From NCBI RefSeq assembly GCF_001742305.1, contig NZ_MJAT01000012.1, positions 331,866 through 395,865 on the forward strand: DNA of 64,000 bases. The letters are read 5' to 3'. Below, in pieces: positions 53,422 to 62,473 of this stretch. Both the position numbers and the translations under genes were made by a program. This DNA is from Desulfuribacillus stibiiarsenatis. Its GTDB lineage: Bacteria > Bacillota > Bacilli > Desulfuribacillales > Desulfuribacillaceae. The notes beneath the pieces were generated by a model. That model was not told the DNA's origin. It did not search any database and saw only the letters and a program-made list of their open reading frames with translations. The stretch's first letter is position 1. The number at the start of each line of letters is the position of its first letter.

Positions 53422-56136
53422 ATGAACGTTACAATTGATGGTCAGTCATACCAAGCAAAAAAAGGACAAACTGTATTTGAGTTATGTAGAGAACATCATA
53501 TTCCACTTCCTGTTTTTGATAAACAATTATTATGTAACTTCATACCGTCCGATGTTACTTATGATATAAGTTTTGTAGAAATAATAGACTCATACCATAG
53601 TGCAATAAAGATTGCTGATCAATTGAAATGCGAGAATGGTATGGTACTCGTAACGAATACTGAAAGCGTTATAGAAAAACGCCGAGGAATCATACAAGAA
53701 ATTTTACAAAATCATCCATTAGATTGTATTTCCTGTAAACGAGCTGGTAAATGCTCTTTACAGGATTTGTGTTATATTTATGGATTGATAGACTCAAATG
53801 GTAGAAGGCAATTGAATAAATTTGGTAATGTTCAGATACCTATTGATTCGAGTAACTCATTTTTCATACGAGATTTCTCAAAATGTATCATGTGTGGGAA
53901 ATGTGTCTCCGTATGTAAAGATATAAATGGCGCACATGCGATTGATTTTGTTTCAAAAGAAGATTATCGAATTGTAACCTCTGTCGGAGACGATAATTTA
54001 GAGAACACAAATTGTAATTTTTGTGGAATGTGTATCCAAGTATGTCCTGTTAACGTTTTTATTCCAAAAACTGAAATTCCTTATATAAATCACAAAGATA
54101 TGGAATTAGTGAAAACCACATGTGGATATTGTGGGGTCGGATGTCAAATGCAATTGAAAGTTGCGGAAAATCGTGTGGTTGGAATTGCTAAAGATGTCAC
54201 TGGTTCAAATAAAGGTCATTTATGCGTCAAAGGACAATTTGGTTGGCAATATATTCACTCCCAAGAAAGATTAACACATCCATTAATCAAAAACCCAAAT
54301 ACTGGACAGTTTCAGGCAGCTACGTGGGAAGAGGCAATTGACTATATTTATGACAATATCCAACCTATCATCGATGAATATGGTAACAACAGCATAGGAG
54401 GACTTTGCTCTGCAAAGTGTACAAATGAAGAAAATTACCTTTTTCAGAAGCTGTTCCGCACCGTGTTTCATACAAATAATGTAGATCATTGTGCTCGACT
54501 CTGACACAGCTCATCCGTTGCCGGTCTGGCAACTGTATTTGGAAGTGGAGCTATGTCTAACTCATATAACGAAATCTTAAATACAGACGTAATTATTGTT
54601 ACTGGTGCGAACACCACAGAAGCCCATCCAGTGATTGGTTATCGTATCAAGCAAGCGGTGAAAAAGGGTGCTACACTAATTGTGATAGATCCACGTAAGA
54701 TTCCTTTAACGAATTACGCAAGCAAATGGATCGCGTTAAAGCCTGGTACAAATATTGCTTTCTTTAATGGTCTAGCGAATATTATATATCAACAAGGTTG
54801 GTGGAATCAGTCCTTTGTAGAGCAATATACGGAGGATATCGAAAAATGGCTAGAATCCAACCAATACTATACTCCTGAACGAGTCGAAGAGATTACAGGA
54901 GTTACTTGTGAAGATTTATATTACGTTGCTAGAGTATATGCAAATGCCAATAATGCCATGATTCTATATGCAATGGGGATAACGCAACATAGCTCAGGGA
55001 CAGACAATGTCCTATCGTTAGCAAACTTAACAATGTTAACAGGGCACATAGGCAGAGAAAGTACAGGATTGAATCCATTAAGAGGTCAAAATAATGTCCA
55101 GGGTGCTTGTGATATGGGTGGTTTACCAAATGTACTACCAGGTTATGCAAGTATAAATGATGATTCACAACGAAGGCGTTTTAGTGAAGGATGGAGTACT
55201 CCACTTCCTGATAGTACAGGGCTAACGCTAACAGAGATGTATGATGAGGCATTAAATGGGAATTTAAAAGCCATGTATATTATGGGGGAAAACCCCGCTG
55301 TTGCTGATCCTGATAGCACCTTTATAAGGGACGCAATTGGTAGTCTACAATTTCTGATTGTTCAGGATATATTTATGACGGAAACTGCACAACAGGCGAA
55401 TGTAGTACTTCCTGCAGTTACATTTGTTGAAAAAAATGGAACCGTTACCAATACGGAACGTTGTGTTCAACGAGTCCGACAAGGCATTCAACCGATCGGT
55501 CAGGCGAAAGCTGATTGGGAGATTATACAGCTGATGGCAAGACGTTTTCATGCACAATGGAAATTCACAGATCCTGAGGAGATTTTTGAAGAAATACGAC
55601 TACTAGTACCTCAATATCACGGGATTCGTTATGATAGAATTAACCAACAGGGTATTCAATGGCCTTGTCCAACACTAGAACACGCAGGGACTCCATATCT
55701 TCATAAGGGTGGCTTTGCTCGAGGAAAAGGTCGATTTACGCCAATCGATTATAGAGTATCAGGTGAAACGGCTGATGAAGAATATCCATTTATTTTAACG
55801 ACTGGTAGAAACTTATACCATTGGCATACAGGAAGTATGAGTCGCAAAGTACAAGGGCTCGAACACATACTATCCGAAGAGCACATGCAAATTCACCCTG
55901 AAGATGCTATATTATATAATCTACAAGAAAATTCTAAAGTCCAAGTAACTTCGAGACGGGGATCGGTCGTGACAAATCTTGAAATTACCGATATGGTACC
56001 AAGAGGGACTTTATTTATGACGTTTCATTTTAGTGAAACATTAACAAACACGTTAACGAGTTCGCATCGAGATCCAGTGAGCAAAATACCAGAAGCAAAG
56101 GTAACGGCAGTTAACATTAAGAAAGTTAGTATATAA
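53422..56136 (+). CDS. fdhA: Formate dehydrogenase alpha subunit, selenocysteine-containing (UGA 361)
   Basis: Two adjacent frames form one gene when TGA 54502-54504 is read as selenocysteine: HCARL-U-HSSSVAGLA, giving 904 residues with Sec361, followed by the His conserved in FDHs. Order: a 2Fe-2S-like N-terminus, HPLDCISCKRAGKCSLQ cluster (from C103), two 4Fe-4S motifs (CIMCGKC near 155, CNFCGMC near 198), the FdhA 4Fe-4S motif C234-x2-C237-x3-C241 (CGYCGVGC), then a molybdopterin oxidoreductase domain and C-terminal MGD-binding domain (TTGRNLYHWHTGSMSRK). It oxidises formate. The N-terminal domain has lost the Cys ligands of a normal 2Fe-2S site. Spacing from ggaggag to ATG is long (12 nt). 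No fdhD or sel gene is in the window. Confidence 0.95.
54502..54541 (+). promoter_or_regulatory. Bacterial SECIS element in fdhA
   Basis: Directly after the UGA, GTTGCC (54517-54522) pairs with GGCAAC (54528-54533) around loop GGTCT. Counting from the U of UGA, the GGTCTG string lies at positions 22-27 and a U at 17, the same positions as in E. coli fdhF as I remember it. This should recruit SelB. The hairpin is perfect and in the coding sequence. Confidence 0.9.
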
Positions 56137-56173
56137 GGTGTTATGAGGCGTTGTTGTTTTCATTTATCTTCAT

Positions 56174-56395
56174 CTAAAGCTCCACTAGGGCAAGTGCTGC
56201 AAAAAAGAAAATAAAGATAATGAAAATGATGAGAGCACTAGGATAGAAAAAGGCATAGAAGAACAAAAATACGGTTCCTGTTAACACAAGCATTTTTGCT
56301 ATGCCTGCTAATTCTTCTAGAAAGCATTGATAGCTCCGTCTTCTCATCATAGCAAACCATAAACGTCTTAAGGAAGTGGGGAATCCTTTAAGCAT
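56174..56395 (-). CDS. Small membrane protein of unknown family
   Basis: A 73-residue protein: a basic N-terminus (MLKGFPTSLRRLWFAMMRRRSYQ) followed by two hydrophobic segments (IAKMLVLTGTVFLFFYAFFY and SALIIFIIFIFFFAALALVEL). ATG 56395 has gggagg 7 nt upstream, a good site. It lies 20 nt after the D,D-carboxypeptidase-like gene on the same strand and may be its operon partner. I do not recognise it. Confidence 0.6.
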   Translation of the reverse strand: MLKGFPTSLRRLWFAMMRRRSYQCFLEELAGIAKMLVLTGTVFLFFYAFFYPSALIIFIIFIFFFAALALVEL

Positions 56396-56415
56396 AAAGT
56401 AACCTCCCTATATTT

Positions 56416-57153
56416 TTACTTCACATATTTAATAAACTGTTGGATAGTTTTTTTAAACAGTTTTTTTTCGCTTTTGGCAAATACCGCCAAATATATTTGA
56501 CTGTTTTTTTGAAAAAAAAATAAAAAACATTTTCCCGCTTTTGGAGTGTAGCCAGTTTTACCAGCTATCACTCCATTTTTATTGAGCAGTACGTTTGTTG
56601 TACTATAAATCTTATATTTTTTCGATTTATGAAATAGCTTGCATTTTGGCTTTTGTAATATATTCATAATCGTTTGATTTTGATACACATGGAGGCCTAA
56701 TATGACTAAATCACTGATAGTCGTGAAGTGAAGTTTATTGTGTAAACCGTGGGGATTAATGAATGAGCTTTGATGCATACCTATCTGTAATAATTTTTTC
56801 TTAGCTAGTTGATGCCACAATTGCTGGGTACGTTTTTCTGTATGAGTAGCTAAAATCATTGCAATATCATTCATACTCTTGATCAGTAATCCATTCAATA
56901 ATTCCTCGATTGTATAAGCATGACCTAATTGTAAATCCGCACGATATCTAGGTACCTTAGGTGCATAATCTACTATGATTTTTTCTTTTACATCAAAATA
57001 ATCAAGCACAACAAGAGCAGTGATAAGTTTAGTTATACTAGCAGGATATATTTTTTTTTGAATATTACATTGGGTTATCCATGCCTGGTTTGTTAAAGAA
57101 TAGATACCATAATTACTACTTAAATGTTGTACGGGACCCATGTTATTGCTCAT
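56416..57153 (-). CDS. D-alanyl-D-alanine carboxypeptidase-like protein without signal peptide
   Basis: A 245-residue penicillin-binding-protein-type serine peptidase. The three active-site motifs are intact: S39-I-T-K42, S93-M-N95 and K199-T-G201. It is much shorter than DacA/DacF (about 380-440): the C-terminal beta domain is absent. There is no signal peptide; the frame is closed by TAA just 5 codons upstream of ATG 57153, so a missed upstream start cannot supply one. The start overlaps the end of the murF gene by 11 nt, with only a weak ribosome binding site. Family firm, cellular location unclear. Confidence 0.8.
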   Translation of the reverse strand: MSNNMGPVQHLSSNYGIYSLTNQAWITQCNIQKKIYPASITKLITALVVLDYFDVKEKIIVDYAPKVPRYRADLQLGHAYTIEELLNGLLIKSMNDIAMILATHTEKRTQQLWHQLAKKKLLQIGMHQSSFINPHGLHNKLHFTTISDLVILGLHVYQNQTIMNILQKPKCKLFHKSKKYKIYSTTNVLLNKNGVIAGKTGYTPKAGKCFLFFFQKNSQIYLAVFAKSEKKLFKKTIQQFIKYVK

Positions 57154-58525
57154 TTCTTTTTGCAGTTAATTTACGTATTAAAGTTTCCATACGGAAGTCT
57201 CTGGATGCTTTAAAATATACGTACATATCTTTACTAAAGCGATTCCGTAGATATTGATAGGCTGCTTTCTTATTTTTCAGATATGTGCTATTCACCGTAT
57301 TATTACTACTATTCGCACCATCCACAACAGATTTACCATGGACACCTATACCAACAACATCTATACCTAAATCTGCAGCATGTTTTCCAACTTTTTTATG
57401 ACCCTGTATTGTGTGTGTACCTTGTTCGCTCATATCACCAATTACAGCAAGCATAGGTTTGCCTTTTGAAATTTTTTTCATCGTATTTAGTCCTTCTATA
57501 GCTGCCGTAGGATTGGCATTATAAGCATCACTAATTAATGTTGTACCATTAAGACCTCTAAGTACTTGCGTGCGCATGCCAGCATTTTTAAAAGTAGATA
57601 ATCTTTGTTTCATACGACTGTAAGGCACGTTTAGGATGAATCCAGTAGCAATAGCTGCAAGAGCATTATATAGATTATGTTCACCAATGGTTGGAACGTG
57701 AAAACTATAGGTATTATTCTCATATTCAATCTTAAAAGAAGTTGCCCGATTTAAGTATTGGATATCATAAGCTTTGATATCAGCCTTATTGTGGATTCCG
57801 ACATATATGATTTTTTTTCCTTTAAATTTTGATACATTAATTCTATCTGTATAAGGATTATCAGCATTTAAAATTAGATAGCCATTGCTAGAAATTTCTC
57901 CAACAATCTCACTTTTTGCACGGATAATATTCTCGATTGAGTTTCCTAGTTTTCCTATATGCGCATCGCCGATGTTGGTTATAATCCCTATGGTAGGCTT
58001 TAAGTATGAACCCATAACACGAATTTGCCCTAATCCTTTCATCCCCATCTCAAACACTCCATAACGATGGGAAGAATTGATTTTCAATGCGTACATTGGG
58101 GCAGTACCCACAGCATTCACAGAAGCAACTGTGTGTATTACTTTGCCTTGACTTTTTAAGATTTGACTTACCATGTTTTTAGTTGTGGTTTTACCTGCAC
58201 TACCAGTAATACCAATTACAGGTAAATTAAATTGATTTCTATGATAGTTGCAATACTTCTTAATCATTGATTTGTTCACATATACATAATGGATATGGGA
58301 ATGCTCTTGCAATCTACCTCTTAATGATAATGGGCTAATTATGCCTACCGCTCCGCGTTGAATAGCTTTTTTAATTTTTCCGATATTTCCTTCACGATCG
58401 CGCACCCAGAAAAAATCACCTTTTGATACGAAACGTGTATACTCATAAATAATTCTGGAAATTGGAATACTACTTGGTGATTTTGTAACACCGTTTACAA
58501 TGGAAACGAATTTTCCTATATTCAT
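57143..58525 (-). CDS. murF: MurF-like UDP-MurNAc-tripeptide--D-Ala-D-Ala ligase
   Basis: A 460-residue Mur ligase: N-terminal UDP-binding domain (SRIIYEYTRFVSKGDFFWV), ATP-binding P-loop VIGITGSAGKTTTKNMVSQIL, the EMGMKGLGQI and TNIGDAHIGKLGN motifs, and a C-terminal domain with ISDAYNANPTAAIEGLNTM and VIGDMSEQG. These mark MurF, which adds D-Ala-D-Ala to the peptidoglycan precursor. Whether it is the housekeeping copy is unknown, since no ddl or mur cluster adjoins. ATG 58525 has gaggagg upstream; the frame extends further without a site. Linked with a carboxypeptidase-like gene. Confidence 0.9.
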   Translation of the reverse strand: MNIGKFVSIVNGVTKSPSSIPISRIIYEYTRFVSKGDFFWVRDREGNIGKIKKAIQRGAVGIISPLSLRGRLQEHSHIHYVYVNKSMIKKYCNYHRNQFNLPVIGITGSAGKTTTKNMVSQILKSQGKVIHTVASVNAVGTAPMYALKINSSHRYGVFEMGMKGLGQIRVMGSYLKPTIGIITNIGDAHIGKLGNSIENIIRAKSEIVGEISSNGYLILNADNPYTDRINVSKFKGKKIIYVGIHNKADIKAYDIQYLNRATSFKIEYENNTYSFHVPTIGEHNLYNALAAIATGFILNVPYSRMKQRLSTFKNAGMRTQVLRGLNGTTLISDAYNANPTAAIEGLNTMKKISKGKPMLAVIGDMSEQGTHTIQGHKKVGKHAADLGIDVVGIGVHGKSVVDGANSSNNTVNSTYLKNKKAAYQYLRNRFSKDMYVYFKASRDFRMETLIRKLTAKRNEQ

Positions 58526-58592
58526 AGAAATCCTCCTCAGACTGTCTCGCAATATAATATTCATGAATGTCGATAAAGGTTTCATAATACAA

Positions 58593-58635
58593 TAAAAAAA
58601 ACACCTTATATTGAAGAATATCAATATAAGGTGTT
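58593..58635 (-). terminator. Intrinsic terminator of the NlpC/P60 gene
   Basis: On the minus strand a 15-bp perfect stem (58635-58621 with 58614-58600), 6-nt loop and a run of T. It follows the NlpC/P60 gene and precedes murF. Confidence 0.85.
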
Positions 58636-58663
58636 CCAGATGCTAATATCATTTTATATGCGA

Positions 58664-60154
58664 TTACATAGAAAGTAAGAAATTAGCTACATAACCTGTT
58701 TGAGCACCGAATTTAATTTGTACCCATTCGTTCTCAAGACTTACGACTTCTACAACTTGTCCTTTAGTTATTGTTCCAATCACACCAAAGTTTCTTCCAG
58801 CTCCAATACGAACATTTACGATTGTACCGATTACTGTTGCTTTTTGTGTGGCGTTTGAGCTGCTTTGAATTTGTTTAACTTGTGGTGTACTCACCAAGGA
58901 ACTAGAGATAAAACCTTTATTTCCATTCCAGTCAATTTCATACCAGCCACTTAATTGTCTAGTTACAACAACATCGTCACCTTTGCGAACTACACCCAAT
59001 ATTGTAGATGTAGTAGAAGCACTTGCACGTACATTTACACTAGTACCTGTAACTTGACTCACTAATACACTACTTGTTGTATCGGTAGTTGAGCTGCTTG
59101 TTGTAGGACTAGTAGTATTTTCTACATGCACTTTCACTAGCGAACTAGATACATATCCTAATGTTCCAGATGTTGTTCTAAAGCTAACCCAACCATTAGT
59201 ATTGCTAAGTGCTTGAATAATGTCTCCATTTTTTAAAGTACCTATGATAGAGAAATTAGTGCCGGCACCTGAACGAATATTAACTGTGTTACCAGATACA
59301 ATCATAGCTGTCGTATTAGAATTAGTTGTTGTTGGTGATGTATTTGTTGAAGTATTATTTAACACTGTATTGTTAGGCATAATTATTGGTTTTTGCGGTG
59401 GTAATACATATGATGTTGGGATAACAGGGCTTGTAGCGCTATACTTGCTACCGGCCGCAGGATTCCACGCATCAGATGGTAGGACTCTTCTAGCCTCTAG
59501 GAATTTCTCGCCATAGTAGAATGAGAAATTATTAACAATTCCTAAAGCTGTAGGTCGATCTTTAACTGTATTTATAACGGCTGGTTTTCCGTTAATCACT
59601 CCCAAATATATGGCTACGTGGGAAATGTATTTATTATCTGCAGTACCACCCCAATATGTTAAAATATCTCCAGGACGTAGATTTTCAATCCCTTTAATGC
59701 CATATAAGGTTTGTCCACTAGCAGATTTACCTACGATAGTAGAAGATACTCCTGCAACTTTTGTTCCTACTTGATTATATTGTCTAGATACTGAAGTAAT
59801 GTTAATACCGAAATCTCCATAGACAAGTTTTGTATAGTTGGAACAGTCAATTTTTCCTGTGTCGGCATATTTAGCAGTCTCGTATACGGTATAACCATTT
59901 TCCATATACCAGATTGCGCGAGCAACAACTTGGTGTGCTAAACTTCCATCATATTGTCTTTCAAATTCCTTTATAATAGGCACTTCATGATTGTTATATG
60001 ATGCTTGAAATTTGTTGTACTTTTCAATCGCTTGTTGTTGCGTTAATGATGCAGCAGATACTTCTTGAATTGTAATAGGAGCGATTGAGAACGCACTAAA
60101 TGCCAATGTTGTAGAAATCGCATAAGTTGTAAGTTTTTTTGTGATATTCATCAT
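58664..60154 (-). CDS. Secreted NlpC/P60-type cell-wall hydrolase with SH3b repeats
   Basis: About 496 residues. A signal peptide (MMNITKKLTTYAISTTLAFSAFS... cleaved near VSAAS) is followed by a CHAP/NlpC-like catalytic domain with Cys in KIDCSNYTKLVYGDFGI and His in ISHVAIYLGV. The remainder has three bacterial SH3 domains (each with VNVR/VNIR-x-GAG/ASA and GYVxSxLV) joined by Ser/Thr/Asn-rich linkers. It should be exported to cut peptide bonds in peptidoglycan. ATG 60154 has aggagg 6 nt upstream. It is divergent from the glycerate kinase gene. Confidence 0.9.
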   Translation of the reverse strand: MMNITKKLTTYAISTTLAFSAFSIAPITIQEVSAASLTQQQAIEKYNKFQASYNNHEVPIIKEFERQYDGSLAHQVVARAIWYMENGYTVYETAKYADTGKIDCSNYTKLVYGDFGINITSVSRQYNQVGTKVAGVSSTIVGKSASGQTLYGIKGIENLRPGDILTYWGGTADNKYISHVAIYLGVINGKPAVINTVKDRPTALGIVNNFSFYYGEKFLEARRVLPSDAWNPAAGSKYSATSPVIPTSYVLPPQKPIIMPNNTVLNNTSTNTSPTTTNSNTTAMIVSGNTVNIRSGAGTNFSIIGTLKNGDIIQALSNTNGWVSFRTTSGTLGYVSSSLVKVHVENTTSPTTSSSTTDTTSSVLVSQVTGTSVNVRASASTTSTILGVVRKGDDVVVTRQLSGWYEIDWNGNKGFISSSLVSTPQVKQIQSSSNATQKATVIGTIVNVRIGAGRNFGVIGTITKGQVVEVVSLENEWVQIKFGAQTGYVANFLLSM

Positions 60155-60295
60155 TATCAGCCTCCTGTATAAACAGTATACTATAAAAAACACCGTTCTC
60201 AGCGTGGTAAGTTATGTAAACCTACTTAGAACACTATTAGATAAACGTTTAAGTAAAGTAATTATCAATTAAATTATGAAGGAGAAATGAACTAA

Positions 60296-61432
60296 ATGAG
60301 AATATTGATAGCGCCGGATTCATTTAAAGGAAGTTTATCAGCCCAAGAAATATGTGAAGTGTGCGAGGATGTTGCAAAAAGACACTTTTCTAATATTGAA
60401 GTTTTTAAATATCCTCTAGCTGATGGGGGAGAAGGAACTGTTGAAAGTTTAGTAGGTTGCACAGGTGGGGAGTTTCGTATTGTACGAGTATCAAATCCTT
60501 TAGGTGTATATATAGAAGCAAGGTATGGGATTCTAGGTAATTCTGATACAGCCGTCATAGAGATGGCTGAAGCATCAGGATTAAATAAAATTCAAGAAAA
60601 GCAAAGAAATCCAATGATTACGAGTACGTATGGCACTGGGGAATTAATCCGACATGCGTTAGATCAGGGATGCAAGCGTTTCATTATTGGGATTGGGGGA
60701 AGTGCTACAAATGATTGCGGAATCGGTGTAATACAAGCCTTAGGAGCAAAAGTATTAGATATTAGTGGAAACATAGTTGCACCAGGAGGCGATGGATTAT
60801 TACAAGCCCATAGTATTGATTTATCTGGTTTTGACCCAAGAATTAAGGAATGTAGTTTCACAATTGCATGTGATGTGAATAATCCTTTAACAGGGCCTAA
60901 CGGGGCTGCTTATGTGTATGCACCCCAGAAAGGCGCGACAGAGGAAATGGTAGTTACATTAGATTCGGGCCTTAAGAATTTTGCTTCATTAATAAAGCAA
61001 CAAATAGGTGTTGACGTGGAATCAGTCCCTGGAGCGGGAGCTGCTGGTGGTTTAGGTGCTTGTTTCTTAAGTTTCTTTCAGGGTAAATTACAATCAGGAA
61101 TAGAGATTGTTATGAAAGAATCAAATATTGAACAAATTATGGAGAAAGTAGATATAGTAATCACTGGGGAAGGGAAAATTGATACTCAAACCAAATGTGG
61201 AAAGACACCATTTGGAGTAGCAACTTTAGCGAAAAAATACAATATACCTGTAATTGCTGTATGTGGAGTACTTGATATATCACACATCCAACTTTCGAGT
61301 ATTAATATTGATGCAGCATTTTCTATTATTAATTCACCTTGTAATTCAGCAGATGCCATTTCAAATGGTAAACATAATTTAAAGAACACTTTGTATAATG
61401 TAATCAAACTATTACAACTAAAAAATAAATAG
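60296..61432 (+). CDS. Glycerate kinase (GlxK/GarK family)
   Basis: A 378-residue type-I glycerate kinase: MRILIAPDSFKGSLSAQEICEV, YPLADGGEGTVESLV, GIGGSATNDCGIGVIQALGAKV, FTIACDVNNPLTGPNGAAYVYAPQKGA, and TGEGKIDTQTKCGKTPFGVA. It phosphorylates glycerate to feed lower glycolysis. aggagaaatg lies 10 nt upstream of ATG 60296. It stands alone, divergent from the NlpC/P60 gene. Confidence 0.93.
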   Translation: MRILIAPDSFKGSLSAQEICEVCEDVAKRHFSNIEVFKYPLADGGEGTVESLVGCTGGEFRIVRVSNPLGVYIEARYGILGNSDTAVIEMAEASGLNKIQEKQRNPMITSTYGTGELIRHALDQGCKRFIIGIGGSATNDCGIGVIQALGAKVLDISGNIVAPGGDGLLQAHSIDLSGFDPRIKECSFTIACDVNNPLTGPNGAAYVYAPQKGATEEMVVTLDSGLKNFASLIKQQIGVDVESVPGAGAAGGLGACFLSFFQGKLQSGIEIVMKESNIEQIMEKVDIVITGEGKIDTQTKCGKTPFGVATLAKKYNIPVIAVCGVLDISHIQLSSINIDAAFSIINSPCNSADAISNGKHNLKNTLYNVIKLLQLKNK

Positions 61433-61542
61433 GATATTTCAGGTCTTATTTGTTGACTTTTTATCTGAGATTAGTATACTTAAATTAGATTCAATAAAGA
61501 TAATCTTGTTTTATAATATTTTAATTGTAAGGAGGCATACTA

Positions 61543-61644
61543 TTGGCTGTATGGAAATGTGGGTTTATTAAGGAGAGCCGCTGTTGCTCAGGGAAATGCC
61601 CTGAGTGCGGAGGTACTAAAGAGGACTTTTATAAAGAAGTTTAA
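61543..61644 (+). CDS. 33-residue rubredoxin-like zinc-ribbon protein
   Basis: A tiny gene: TTG 61543 follows taaggagg (8 nt spacing) and encodes 33 residues, MAVWKCGFIKESRCCSGKCP and then ECGGTKEDFYKEV. It resembles the short RCKP-type rubredoxin-like proteins that start WKCxxC and contain KCPxCG. Here the first Cys pair is not a clean CxxC (WKCGF) and an extra Cys appears (RCCSGKC). It may bind iron or zinc. The cupin gene starts 24 nt after its stop with its own ribosome binding site, so they probably share a transcript. Confidence 0.7.
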   Translation: MAVWKCGFIKESRCCSGKCPECGGTKEDFYKEV

Positions 61645-61668
61645 TATTTTAACCATAGGAGGATGTAT

Positions 61669-62019
61669 ATGAAGAAATGTGTTGACTATTTTAAAGAAGC
61701 TGAGTTTCTTGAGGAAGCTTTAAATAAAGTTACTCATATTAAAACAGAAGAGTTAGGTTCAGATGTTTATTATTTTAAATCAGGACAAGTACTAGATTTT
61801 CATAGACATAAATCAGATCAAATTTTCTTTGTTTTAAAAGGTGAAGGAACTTTTTATCTTGAAGATCAAGACGGTAATACAGAACAGTATGATGTTAGAC
61901 CAGGTTTTTCAATGCTTGCCCCTAAGACTGTTTGGCATAAACTTGTAAATACAGGTTCAGATGAGTTAATTGCTGTGCAAGTTACATATCTTCCTACAGA
62001 TTTGGAACAAAAGAAATAG
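61669..62019 (+). CDS. Cupin domain protein
   Basis: A 116-residue single cupin: VLDFHRHKSDQIFFVLKGEGTFYLED (motif 1, with His-x-His and Gln/Glu) and PGFSMLAPKTVWHKLVNTG (motif 2 His). The histidines suggest a bound metal. Small cupins of this type occur in anaerobes beside rubredoxin-like proteins, but the reaction is unknown. ATG 61669 is 6 nt after aggagg; ATG 61663 is too close to it. Confidence 0.85.
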   Translation: MKKCVDYFKEAEFLEEALNKVTHIKTEELGSDVYYFKSGQVLDFHRHKSDQIFFVLKGEGTFYLEDQDGNTEQYDVRPGFSMLAPKTVWHKLVNTGSDELIAVQVTYLPTDLEQKK

Positions 62020-62071
62020 GGACTTTAAGTTATCTACATAGAAAAATTTAGAAATAATTGTTCCAAAACAG

Positions 62072-62101
62072 TTGACGCACTATTCGTAACTGTATTATAA
62101 T
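62072..62101 (+). promoter_or_regulatory. Strong sigma-A promoter in a gene-free region
   Basis: TTGACG (62072-62077), 18-bp spacer, TATAAT (62096-62101). No protein gene follows; an intrinsic terminator lies only 43 nt downstream of the -10. It therefore defines a short transcript. Confidence 0.65.
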
Positions 62102-62107
62102 ACATTT

Positions 62108-62176
62108 AGAAGTGTGATTTCTCTCCACTCCTATCCATTATTAATCCAGCTTATCATATAAGCTGGATATTTTTTT
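62108..62176 (+). ncRNA. Candidate small RNA, about 70 nt
   Basis: Bounded by the promoter at 62072-62101 and the terminator at 62144-62176: stem ATCCAGCTTAT/ATAAGCTGGAT (62144-62154 and 62158-62168) followed by T7. The 5' part contains the pyrimidine-rich stretch ctctccactcctatcc (62120-62135), which is unpaired and complementary to Shine-Dalgarno-like GGAGNG sequences, so it could act as a base-pairing regulator. There is no reading frame of any length. The rest of 62177-62400 shows no gene that I can support. Confidence 0.5.
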
Positions 62177-62404
62177 GTTTTGATTCATTAGTTATTACCA
62201 TTTTTTATATCTAGATAACTATCAATCGATACTATATACTTTTTATAGATTATGGTGTTGGTATTACTGTGATTGAAATGGTCTGCTGTTTCTTACATAT
62301 AATTGTTACAGCTCGTTTCATTTCAAGTCGAAATAAAGGGATTTATCATAATCTTGAAGAATTAATATAATAGACATAAAATATTAATTAAAATGTATAA
62401 AATC

Positions 62405-62435
62405 ATTATGAAACATTATGAAACAATTATGTAAC
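62405..62435. repeat. Three tandem decamers ATTATG(A/T)AAC
   Basis: ATTATGAAAC at 62405-62414 and 62415-62424, ATTATGTAAC at 62426-62435: repeat spacing of 10 and 11 bp, one helical turn. They end 38 nt upstream of a likely ECF-type -35. This layout fits a regulator binding one face of the DNA. Confidence 0.55.
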
Positions 62436-62473
62436 ATTTTTTAAGAAAATCACTTAATTTATATAAATACACG

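Noticed and set aside
54502..54504. In-frame stop codon splitting fdhA, as in a pseudogene
   Set aside because: The flanking residues are the conserved FDH active site, the frame continues without shift for 544 codons, and a SECIS hairpin follows, so Sec insertion explains it better.
59220..59516. 98-codon plus-strand frame inside the NlpC/P60 gene
   Set aside because: It is the antisense shadow of a well-supported secreted hydrolase; no ribosome binding site.
60194..60235. GTTCT...AGAAC pairing upstream of the NlpC/P60 gene as a riboswitch
   Set aside because: An 8-nt bulge interrupts the left arm and nothing else in the segment looks structured.
62277..62370. 30-codon frame in the intergenic region before the ECF sigma gene
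   Set aside because: No ribosome binding site and no recognisable composition.
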